11,276 nucleotides of DNA from Deltaproteobacteria bacterium UBA5754 (GTDB taxonomy: Bacteria > Desulfobacterota > Dissulfuribacteria > Dissulfuribacterales > UBA5754): the NCBI GenBank assembly GCA_002419025.1, contig DIFG01000046.1, positions 6,692-17,967 on the forward strand, written 5' to 3'. The translations under genes and the position numbers were made by a program. Positions within the stretch are counted from its first letter, which is position 1. Every line of letters starts with the position of its first letter. The notes under the pieces were generated by a model. It was not told the origin of the DNA and did no database searches. It saw only the letters and a list, made by a program, of their open reading frames with translations. This document shows, one piece after another, positions 1 through 5,986 of the stretch.

Positions 1-33
1 AATTGGAATTTTTGACTTTTTACGAATCCATCA
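1..33. repeat. Partial right end of a dispersed TIR-flanked repeat
   Basis: The first 33 nt match the right end of the element at 7317-7349 at 28 of 33 positions, including the first 10 nt. The copy is cut by the window edge, so its left part is not visible. With the partial copy at the other edge (11253-11276), this shows that the repeat is dispersed in this genome. Confidence 0.75.
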
Positions 34-50
34 ATTGATTTATATCTCAC

Positions 51-77
51 CACAGAGAGCACAGAGAACACAGAGAA
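51..77. repeat. Short tandem repeat, three 9-nt units
   Basis: Three contiguous 9-nt units, CACAGAGAG, CACAGAGAA and CACAGAGAA, lie at 51-59, 60-68 and 69-77. They sit in non-coding DNA upstream of the TonB gene, next to the edge repeat, and are followed by a short AGAGA/TCTCT inverted pair. No function is evident. Similar CACAGAGA-rich stretches occur between genes in other environmental bacteria (recalled, not checked here). Confidence 0.7.
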
Positions 78-282
78 AATCTCTCTATCTGCTGTTTCGC
101 AATCACATTCCGGACGCACTTTGTCCCTTGCGGCCCTAATTTAAGGAAATGTGCCGGGGTTTGGCTTTCGTGTTATTTTTTTGAAAATCATGTCTCAAGA
201 TGCCGCTGAAAAAAACCGATCTGCTGTGTGCATGGCGTCCGTCCTAGAAAATCCATGCGCCATTTCCGGACCCGGGGCATCC

Positions 283-1098
283 ATGAGCGAAAAAGGCGAA
301 GGGCGCGCGGCATCCTTTCGGGAGCCCTGGCTGGCGGCATTCCTTGTCGCTGTGGTGGCGCATGCGTTCCTGGCGGGGGTCTTGTTTCGTTGGCACATGG
401 AGTTTTCTGTCCCGCCCGGTCAGGGGCGTCCCATTTTTGTCCGCATCTGCGAGATCGGGCGCCCACCGGGCGCGCAGCCGGCACCCCAGGTCTTGCCACA
501 TACAGAGGCAAGGCCTAAGGAAACCCCTCCCAGTGCCCGGGTCAAGCCGCGCACTACCCCCTCCACCCCGAGGCCTATGCCGGTGGTCAAAAAGGATGTG
601 AATTCTGTGGCGCCGCCCCTTCCGTCCACGCCGAAGAAAAAGAAAATCGCCCCGGATCCATTGGAAGGACCGAAGACAGATCCTGTTCCTGCGGACAAAG
701 CCCCCTCCACCGGAGGGCTGACCGGACACGCGGAATCCACGCCTGACCCGGTGGCTTCGGGTTCGGGCGGCGCGGCCGGGTCTGACGTGCTCCCTGTTGT
801 TGAGGGAGGCTTTGAGGAGCGTGTGGTGGACGTGCCTCCTGTGGCCATTCACCGTCCGGCCCCCCGTTACCCCCTGGCGGCCCGCAGAAGGAATCTGACC
901 GGTGAGGTTCGTGTCCGTTTTCTCGTGGACGAGTCCGGACATGTCAAATCCGTCCGCATCGTGGATAGTTCCCCGTCGGGTGTATTCGATGAGGCCGTCC
1001 GGGACGCGGTCTCGCGCTGGCAATTCCGGCCGGGCAGGTTCCAGGGGCGGGCCGTCCCGGTCTGGTGCGAGACTTCAGTCGTCTTTCGCCTTGAGTGA
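283..1098 (+). CDS. TonB-family energy transducer protein
   Basis: Periplasm-spanning protein that would couple the inner-membrane proton motive force (through ExbB/ExbD) to outer-membrane TonB-dependent receptors. From the ATG at 283 it is 271 aa. A short cytoplasmic tail is followed by one membrane anchor at about residues 16-35, then a long Pro/Lys/Ser-rich linker (about 60-185), then a C-terminal TonB domain (about 187-271) with RYPLAARR, GEVRVRFLVDESG and WQFRPG segments. His27 in the anchor matches the conserved His of the family's SxxxH motif, but the Ser position is Ala (A23). The frame is open back to a GTG at 151 (315 aa; AAGGA at 143-147), and ATGs at 190 and 232 are also possible. 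I prefer 283 because it puts the anchor near the N-terminus as in other TonBs and because 151-282 is AT-richer and unlike the rest, but its ribosome site is weak. No exbB, exbD or receptor gene is in the window, so its substrate system is unknown. Its stop lies 3 nt from the stop of the convergent glycosyltransferase gene. Confidence 0.85.
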   Translation: MSEKGEGRAASFREPWLAAFLVAVVAHAFLAGVLFRWHMEFSVPPGQGRPIFVRICEIGRPPGAQPAPQVLPHTEARPKETPPSARVKPRTTPSTPRPMPVVKKDVNSVAPPLPSTPKKKKIAPDPLEGPKTDPVPADKAPSTGGLTGHAESTPDPVASGSGGAAGSDVLPVVEGGFEERVVDVPPVAIHRPAPRYPLAARRRNLTGEVRVRFLVDESGHVKSVRIVDSSPSGVFDEAVRDAVSRWQFRPGRFQGRAVPVWCETSVVFRLE

Positions 1099-1101
1099 TC
1101 G

Positions 1102-2613
1102 TCACCAGGAGCGGAGTCCCCGGCCCAAATGGATCCGGTAGTCTCGCTCGCCGTGTCGGCCCAAAGGGATGCGGATTCTGCCCAGGTCCTCGACCTTTTC
1201 AAAACTCGCCGCAAGACCTTGGGGGAGCTGATCCCTTTTGTCAAGGACTATGAGGGCGTCTTTTCCTGCAAGACCATCCTCCAGGGGATTCGGCCAGAGT
1301 TCGTACTGTGTCTTGACCTTGTGGGGAGACGGTGTCCAGCGGTAGGTCCGCGGCTGGCCCGGAGAGTAGAAGGCCAGCTCGCTCGTCACCTGTCTCCTGA
1401 CCCCGAGGAGAAAGGGTTTTTCCCCCTCTGGAAAGGTGTCGATGATGGCACCGATCCTTTCTCCGAGCATTTTCCATCCACGCAGCCGGACGGTGGGATC
1501 CATTTTCCCTCCCTCGATCCCGAAAATGGAAACCGCCCAGGGGGAGGCGAAGAGGAGGCCGGTGAGGGTGGCGCCGAGGAGGATGCCTGGGACGTAAAGC
1601 CGTTTCAGCGGATAAAGGAGGGGCATGAGATCCCCTCTGTTTCCGGAAAAGAGCCCGGCCAGGAGGATGGGGGCCGCCAGGTAAAAAGGGGCGGGCCAAT
1701 TGGCGTTGATGTCCTGGCGAAGGGCAAGGACCGTGACCCCCAGGAGAGGGAGACAGCTCATGACGACAAGATATCTCGTCTCCGGGGCAAGGGATCGGAT
1801 ACGGACGAGAAGGACGGACCCTGCAGCAAAGATGAGGAAAAAGAGGATGGGGGAGACGACTCCGGCCTGGGACCCCAAAAAGGAGAGGGCGCTTGCCACG
1901 GAAAGAGAGGTTCGTTTATGGGGATCGAAGTGGTGGGCGGTGTGTTCAAGGGTTATCCACCCATGCCCCATGTTCCAGAGGCAGACCGGGATGAGAAAGG
2001 ACACGGCAAGAGCTGCTGCCGCGTATGGCCACGGACCCTTGAGGGCCGAGCGGGGGCCGGGTGTGAGGATGAGGAAGATGAAGGCGAGGAAGGGAAAGGC
2101 CGCCATGGTCTGTTTGGAAAGGAGCCCGAGGCCGCAGGCAAGCCCGGTTGCGATCCACCAGATGGGCCTGCCCAGGTCGGCCGCGGCCCGCCAGAAGGCA
2201 TACATGGCAATGGACCAGGCAAAGACGAGGGGTGGATCTATGGTCATGGCAAGACCAAGGACCGCTGTCCCTGGCATGGCTGCCGCTCCGAGCGCAGAGA
2301 AGAAGGCCGCCTTCTCCCCGAAGAGACGGCGTCCGAGGAGATAGACAGGGACGAGGGAGCACGTGGCGAGGAGGGCGGCCGGGAGGCGCACGGAAAAGGC
2401 CGTGTCTCCAAGGAGGGAGGTCGAGGCCCAGATGATCCATGCGACCATGGGGGGCTTGCTGTAATACCCCCAGTCAGGCCTTCTCGACCAGTCCCAGTAA
2501 TAGGCCTCGTCAGGGGAGAGATCGAGGGGGGCAGCGAAGAGAAAGAGGATGCGAAGGCCGAGGAGAAAGAGGAGGAGGGCGATGAAACGCCGTGTCCAGT
2601 GGTCCTTTGTCAC
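1102..2613 (-). CDS. ArnT/PMT-like glycosyltransferase, family 39 type
   Basis: Multi-pass inner-membrane glycosyltransferase of the family that takes a sugar from a polyprenyl-phosphate carrier and transfers it to an acceptor on the outer face of the membrane (lipid A in ArnT, protein in PMTs). The 503-aa product has an N-terminal helix followed by an external loop with the acidic pair D35-E36 (SPDEAYYWDW) and a KPP motif at K53, both typical of ArnT-like enzymes. About ten further hydrophobic segments follow, then a soluble tail of roughly 120 residues. I chose the GTG at 2613 because it overlaps the previous gene's stop as GTGA. A GTG at 2637 adds 8 residues (28-nt overlap). Neither has a clear ribosome site, so translational coupling is likely. 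It is the last gene of the six-gene operon, after a sugar-lipid synthase and a putative flippase. Donor sugar and acceptor cannot be read from the sequence. Confidence 0.85.
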   Translation of the reverse strand: MTKDHWTRRFIALLLFLLGLRILFLFAAPLDLSPDEAYYWDWSRRPDWGYYSKPPMVAWIIWASTSLLGDTAFSVRLPAALLATCSLVPVYLLGRRLFGEKAAFFSALGAAAMPGTAVLGLAMTIDPPLVFAWSIAMYAFWRAAADLGRPIWWIATGLACGLGLLSKQTMAAFPFLAFIFLILTPGPRSALKGPWPYAAAALAVSFLIPVCLWNMGHGWITLEHTAHHFDPHKRTSLSVASALSFLGSQAGVVSPILFFLIFAAGSVLLVRIRSLAPETRYLVVMSCLPLLGVTVLALRQDINANWPAPFYLAAPILLAGLFSGNRGDLMPLLYPLKRLYVPGILLGATLTGLLFASPWAVSIFGIEGGKMDPTVRLRGWKMLGERIGAIIDTFPEGEKPFLLGVRRQVTSELAFYSPGQPRTYRWTPSPHKVKTQYELWPNPLEDGLAGKDALIVLDKRDQLPQGLAASFEKVEDLGRIRIPLGRHGERDYRIHLGRGLRSW

Positions 2614-3548
2614 GGGCAGGGGGTGGGGGCTGCGCACAGGCGTTTGTGGAATCCGGTCGCATAGACGATCCCTCCGAGAAGGCCTTCCATGACGTGGATG
2701 CCGAAAAAGGCGAGGCTCAGGGTGAGGGCGGCCTCGGAGGGCACATGGTACTGGGCTAGGAGAGAGATGAAGCCCCCTTCGCGGATGCCGATGCCGTTTA
2801 TGCTGAGGGGTAGAAAGGTCGCGAGGGCGATGAAAGGAAAGATAATGTAATAGACGAGTGGTGCGACATCGATTCCGATCCCCTTTCCCAGGATGGGGAG
2901 GATGCCGATGCCTGCGAGCTGGACCACGAGGGAGAGGCCGAATGCCTCGGCGAGGCGGCGCGGGTTTCTCCAGACGCCAAGGAGCCAGGAGGTCCTCTCC
3001 GCAAGGGTGGGGAGCCTGGATCGCACCCAGGAGTGAAGAAGCGGTGTAAAAAGGACGATCGCAAGTGAGGCAGATCCAGTGCCGAGGAGAAGGGTGCGTA
3101 AGGGCTCGCCCAGGAGATCGGGTCTGGCGCAGAGGGCGCAGGCCCCAAGGAGAAACATGGCAAGGATGCCGAGAAGGCGGTCAGCGAGGACGCTTGTGGC
3201 CGAAAGGGCCGTGCGTCCTCCTTTTCCGATCATGACGGCCTTGACCACGTCTCCGCCGATGCTTGTGGGCAGAAAGAGGTTGAAGAACATCCCGATGAAA
3301 TAGACACCGAGAAAGGCCTTTGCGGTCCCGTCGATCCCCATGCCGAGGGAGACGGCGTGCCACCTGAACGCACTCACGATCTGGGAGAAAAGATGCAGGA
3401 GGAAGGCCGAGATCCAGCACCAGAGGGGGATGGCCTTCAGGATGCCGATCACGTTCGCAGGTTCTGCCCACGCAAGAAGCAAGGCGATGAGGGCGCAACT
3501 CAAGGCGATTCTGGCCCGCAGGCCCCATTTGGCACGCGTCATGGTCAC
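2610..3548 (-). CDS. PF03706-type integral membrane protein, putative lipid-linked sugar flippase
   Basis: A 312-aa polytopic membrane protein of the lysylphosphatidylglycerol synthase transmembrane-domain family (PF03706; formerly UPF0104). About eight hydrophobic segments are visible. Two family hallmarks are clear: FFNLFLPTSIGGDVVKAVM in the first third and PLSINGIGIREGGF near the C-terminus. There is no aminoacyl-transferase domain, so it is not a full MprF. In MprF this type of membrane domain flips lysyl-phosphatidylglycerol, and archaeal AglD joins a GT2 sugar-lipid synthase to a related membrane region (family knowledge). Here it lies between a GT2 and a GT39 gene, where an undecaprenyl-phosphate-sugar flippase would be expected. 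That role is inferred. The GTG at 3548 is chosen because GGGAG lies 8 nt upstream and it overlaps the previous stop as GTGA. The ATG at 3542 (310 aa) is the alternative. The same frame continues upstream to 3725 inside the GT2 gene, which I regard as spurious. Confidence 0.85.
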   Translation of the reverse strand: MTMTRAKWGLRARIALSCALIALLLAWAEPANVIGILKAIPLWCWISAFLLHLFSQIVSAFRWHAVSLGMGIDGTAKAFLGVYFIGMFFNLFLPTSIGGDVVKAVMIGKGGRTALSATSVLADRLLGILAMFLLGACALCARPDLLGEPLRTLLLGTGSASLAIVLFTPLLHSWVRSRLPTLAERTSWLLGVWRNPRRLAEAFGLSLVVQLAGIGILPILGKGIGIDVAPLVYYIIFPFIALATFLPLSINGIGIREGGFISLLAQYHVPSEAALTLSLAFFGIHVMEGLLGGIVYATGFHKRLCAAPTPCP

Positions 3549-4501
3549 TCGAGTATCTCCCGGACCGAGTAGATCCGTTTTCCCGTGGCCTCGTAGTAGG
3601 TACGGATCACGAGTTCGGCGATGAGTCCGGTTCCGAAGAGCATGATGCCCGTGATGACGAGAAGCGCTCCGAGAAGGAGGAGCGGGCGTGAACCGATGTC
3701 CTCTCCGAGCCAAAGCTTTACCCACGCGAGATAACTCTCGATGGCGAACCCGCCAAGAAAGAGCGCTCCTCCGCTCAGGCCGAAGAACTGGAGCGGACGG
3801 GTGGCGAAGCGCTGAAAAAAGAGCATGAGAATGAGGTCAAGGATGACGCGGTAGGTCCTGCCGATACCGTACTTGCTTCTGCCTTTCGTCCGCGGATGGT
3901 GGGTGACCTCCATCTCCGCTATCCTCACCCCGTAGAGATCGGCGAGTACCGGGATGAACCGGTGGAGTTCACCGTAGAGGAGGAGGTTCTCCGTCACCTC
4001 ACGCCTGTATGCCTTGAGGGAGCATCCGTAGTCGTGGAGCCTCACCCCGGTGGCCATTCCTATGATCCGGTTCGCAAGGATCGAGGGTAGTCTCCGGGAG
4101 AGAAAGGGGTCCTTCCTGTCCCGCCTCCAGCCGATCACCAGGTCGTAGCCTTCATTGAGGCGGGAGACGAGCCTCGGGATGTCCTCCGGGTCGTTCTGGA
4201 GGTCCCCGTCCATGGATACGAGGATCCTGCCTCTGGCATGGTCGAAGCCCGCGGTCATGGCCGCGCTCTGCCCGAAGTTCCGGCGAAGGATCACGGCCCT
4301 GACCTCGGGAAATTCCCGAGCCAGGTCCTTCAGTATCCCGGCGCTTCCATCCGTGCTCCCGTCGTCCACGAGGAGGACCTCGTAGGACATCCGGTCCGCC
4401 TTCAGGGCATTTCTCACGGCGTGGACGAGGGGGGCGAGGTTTTCGGCCTCGTTGTAAACGGGGATGACGATCGATATGTCCGGGATATGATCAGATGGCA
4501 T
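3545..4501 (-). CDS. GT2 family polyprenyl-phosphate sugar synthase (DPM1/ArnC/GtrB-like)
   Basis: Transfers a sugar from a nucleotide donor to a polyprenyl (probably undecaprenyl) phosphate at the cytoplasmic face of the membrane, making the donor lipid used by GT39/GT83-type enzymes. The 318-aa protein has a GT-A catalytic domain. Visible motifs are the N-terminal SIVIPVYNE strand, VDDGSTD (residues 45-51), the metal-binding DxD as MDGDLQNDPED (D98, D100), and HHPRTKGRSKYG (about 201-212), typical of DPM1/ArnC-like members. Two C-terminal membrane helices (about 238-260 and 273-297) resemble those of GtrB and ArnC. The sugar cannot be assigned. The ATG start overlaps the end of the DUF456 gene by 11 nt, and its stop overlaps the PF03706 start by 4 nt, indicating one transcript. 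Confidence 0.9.
   Translation of the reverse strand: MPSDHIPDISIVIPVYNEAENLAPLVHAVRNALKADRMSYEVLLVDDGSTDGSAGILKDLAREFPEVRAVILRRNFGQSAAMTAGFDHARGRILVSMDGDLQNDPEDIPRLVSRLNEGYDLVIGWRRDRKDPFLSRRLPSILANRIIGMATGVRLHDYGCSLKAYRREVTENLLLYGELHRFIPVLADLYGVRIAEMEVTHHPRTKGRSKYGIGRTYRVILDLILMLFFQRFATRPLQFFGLSGGALFLGGFAIESYLAWVKLWLGEDIGSRPLLLLGALLVITGIMLFGTGLIAELVIRTYYEATGKRIYSVREILE
3557..3561 (-). promoter_or_regulatory. Ribosome binding site for the PF03706 gene
   Basis: On the minus strand GGGAG is followed by 8 nt and the GTG at 3548, an ideal spacing. It is 14 nt from the ATG at 3542. It therefore favours the GTG start that overlaps the GT2 stop codon. Confidence 0.6.
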
Positions 4502-5027
4502 GGATGCCGCCGTTCCAAGGCATGCAGGCGTTTACGTCCGGCCCGATCCTCCTGAGGAACCAGGCGATCATGATGCCTGCAATGAGGAGCTTGACCACGG
4601 TTCCTCCGAGGAAACCGAGAAAGCTCCCCACCCCGGAACGGAAGGCATCCGCCAGTTCCTTGCCCATGAGGAGCTCGCCGGCGATCGCCCCGAGGAGGGG
4701 GCCGACAAGTATTCCCCAAGGACCGGCAAGTAAGCCGAGAAAGGTCCCGGCCACCGCACCCCAGACTGCGGCCCGCGAGCCTCCGGCCCTACGTGTCCCA
4801 TAGGCCGTTGCGATGTAGTCCACGAGGAAGGTGATGCCGGTTAGCGCGAATTCGCCGGCGAGAAAGCCGGGAGTGAGGCGGGAAAAGCCAGCCATGAGGC
4901 CGTAGGCAAGGATGCCCGCGAGGATGAGCGGGGTCCCCGGCAGGGCGGGAAGGATGGTTCCGACGAGTCCCAGGAGGGAAAGAACGAGGCTCGCTGCGAG
5001 CCCTGTAAAGATCTGCGTGCAGTCCAC
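4491..5027 (-). CDS. DUF456 family membrane protein
   Basis: A 178-aa very hydrophobic protein matching the DUF456 family (PF04306), whose function is not established. About five membrane segments are visible. Characteristic features are VGTILPALPGTP in the first helix pair (about residues 22-33), and two Gly-rich helices containing GAVAGTFLGLLAGPWG (about 90-105) and GPLLGAIAGELL (about 109-120). A further Gly-rich hairpin and a C-terminal helix end near residue 158. The start is a GTG at 5027, 27 nt after the receiver gene's stop, with no clear ribosome site; this is the only non-overlapping junction in the operon. It ends 11 nt inside the GT2 gene. A role in envelope or lipid-linked sugar handling is only suggested by its neighbours. 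Confidence 0.82.
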   Translation of the reverse strand: MDCTQIFTGLAASLVLSLLGLVGTILPALPGTPLILAGILAYGLMAGFSRLTPGFLAGEFALTGITFLVDYIATAYGTRRAGGSRAAVWGAVAGTFLGLLAGPWGILVGPLLGAIAGELLMGKELADAFRSGVGSFLGFLGGTVVKLLIAGIMIAWFLRRIGPDVNACMPWNGGIHAI

Positions 5028-5054
5028 GAGAAGAAGGGGCGCGGAAGAAGGTCG

Positions 5055-5432
5055 TTATTTTTCGAGGAAACCCGTGAGGGTCTCTTTTAGCTTCTGGATA
5101 TCGAAAGGTTTGCTCAGGATGGCGTCGGCCTTCTTTTCGTGGGCGAGTTCCTCCGCGTAATAGCCGAAACCGGTGATGGCGATGACAGGTATTTCCGGAT
5201 GGCCTTTTTTGAGGACCGTGATGATCCCGATCCCGCTCACGTAGGGCATGGAGAGATCCGTTATGATGAGATCGTATTGATTTTCCTTGATCTTTTTCAG
5301 GCCGTCGAGGCCGTCCGGAGATGCGGAGACATCGTAGCCCATGAACGAGAGATAATCGACGAGCATTCCGAGCACCTCGTGATCATCCTCGATGACGAGA
5401 ATGCGCTTTTTCTTCTCAGGTGTCGTAGTCAC
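5055..5432 (-). CDS. Single-domain response regulator receiver (CheY/Spo0F-like)
   Basis: A 125-aa stand-alone phospho-receiver domain with no output domain. All active-site residues are present: acidic pair D16-D17 (VIEDDHE), phospho-acceptor D59 (IITDLSMP), switch Thr87 (IAITGFGY) and Lys108 (ILSKPFD). The aromatic switch position seems to be occupied by alanine or isoleucine (A104/I105) rather than Tyr/Phe. Such proteins act by binding partners or relaying phosphate. No histidine kinase gene is in the window, so the partner is unknown. The start is a GTG with AAAAGG 9 nt upstream. The gene overlaps the end of the 155-aa gene by 17 nt, so the two are co-translated or co-transcribed. DUF456 follows after 27 nt. 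Confidence 0.92.
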   Translation of the reverse strand: MTTTPEKKKRILVIEDDHEVLGMLVDYLSFMGYDVSASPDGLDGLKKIKENQYDLIITDLSMPYVSGIGIITVLKKGHPEIPVIAITGFGYYAEELAHEKKADAILSKPFDIQKLKETLTGFLEK

Positions 5433-5883
5433 CTCTTGTCACCTTTTCCGATTCCGTGTAGGCAAGGGCCCCGATCGCGTCCATCTGTTCCCGGAGGGGG
5501 TCGGCGGGGTCGAGCCGGTCCCGCAGTTCTCGCAGGTCTTCCACCCCTTCCCGGATGGCGGACACGAGATCCGACGATGATGAATTTTTTTGATGTATCA
5601 GGAGACCCTCGATCCTGTCAAGGAGAGAGAGCGCTCGATCTGAAACGGCAAGTGAGGTTGTCTGTATCAGGCTGAGCCGGGTTGATCCTGCTGTGTCAGG
5701 GGGTGGTGGGGCGAGGAGAGGGGAGGGTTCGGAGATCCCCTTTTGTGGAAAGGGGCTTTCGCTGGCCATGGCCTTTTCGAAGAATGCGCCGAAGTTTTGC
5801 GCCGGGGTTTTGGGGGCCTCGTCGACAGGTGAGGATGTGCCCTTCTTTGCGAGCATGGAGGCGATTTCAGGTGTTATTTTCAT
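5416..5883 (-). CDS. Hypothetical protein, 155 aa, with RGDY-type C-terminus
   Basis: I do not recognise a characterised family. The protein is soluble, with no signal peptide or membrane segment. Residues 1-40 hold MKITPEIASMLAKKG and FGAFFEKAMA. A Pro/Ser-rich disordered stretch follows (about 41-70). Residues 78-145 look helical, rich in Leu, Arg and Asp/Glu, with LSLLDRIEGLL and DLRELRDRLDPADPLREQ. It ends with ESEKVTRGDYDT. Small proteins with an N-terminal MKI start, a helical second half and an E..K..RGDY-like tail occur in other Desulfobacterota/Geobacter-type genomes, in my recollection sometimes near motility genes; this is unverified. It heads the six-gene operon and overlaps the receiver gene by 17 nt, so a link with that regulator is plausible. 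The ATG has GAGGT 7 nt upstream. Confidence 0.75.
   Translation of the reverse strand: MKITPEIASMLAKKGTSSPVDEAPKTPAQNFGAFFEKAMASESPFPQKGISEPSPLLAPPPPDTAGSTRLSLIQTTSLAVSDRALSLLDRIEGLLIHQKNSSSSDLVSAIREGVEDLRELRDRLDPADPLREQMDAIGALAYTESEKVTRGDYDT
5442..5447 (-). promoter_or_regulatory. Ribosome binding site for the receiver gene
   Basis: On the minus strand AAAAGG lies 9 nt before the GTG at 5432, within the coding end of the upstream 155-aa gene. It supports the GTG start and the 17-nt overlap. Confidence 0.55.
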
Positions 5884-5890
5884 AGTTAAT

Positions 5891-5895
5891 ACCTC
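5891..5895 (-). promoter_or_regulatory. Ribosome binding site for the 155-aa gene
   Basis: On the minus strand GAGGT is followed by 7 nt and the ATG at 5883. This is the clearest ribosome site in the minus-strand operon and fixes its first gene's start. Confidence 0.65.
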
Positions 5896-5927
5896 ATTGT
5901 AATAATATTATATTGTAATAATACTAT
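5896..5927. repeat. 16-bp direct tandem duplication in the divergent promoter region
   Basis: ATTGTAATAATATTAT (5896-5911) is followed immediately by ATTGTAATAATACTAT (5912-5927), a 15 of 16 match. The first unit contains the perfect 10-bp palindrome ATAATATTAT at 5902-5911. It lies between the divergent 155-aa gene and ispG, just upstream of the minus-strand ribosome site. It could be a pair of operator sites or simply an AT-rich promoter duplication. Confidence 0.8.
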
Positions 5928-5935
5928 AAAGATAA
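5907..5935 (-). promoter_or_regulatory. Possible sigma70-type promoter for the minus-strand operon
   Basis: On the minus strand a perfect TATAAT lies at 5912-5907, inside the 16-bp tandem duplication. A poor -35 candidate TTATCT (5935-5930) is 17 nt upstream. The position, 24 nt before the first start codon, is reasonable. The AT richness makes chance matches likely. Confidence 0.3.
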
Positions 5936-5986
5936 TTCTGTACATTTCATTGCCTGTGATATGGCTTTGATATATCATGCCGTTTC

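Noticed and set aside
51..77. CACAGAGA tandem units considered as a CRISPR or iteron array
   Set aside because: Only three 9-nt units without spacers, and no replication or cas gene nearby.
1129..2664. A 511-codon plus-strand open frame opposite the GT39 gene
   Set aside because: It has low-complexity Gly/Glu/Lys/Arg-rich content, expected from the complement of a GC-rich membrane protein gene. The minus-strand frame has clear family motifs and membrane helices.
3549..3725. N-terminal extension of the PF03706 protein to 3725
   Set aside because: The extra 59 residues are Arg/His/Pro-rich, lie inside the GT2 coding end and lack family similarity. A GTG with a well-placed GGGAG at 3548 explains the start.
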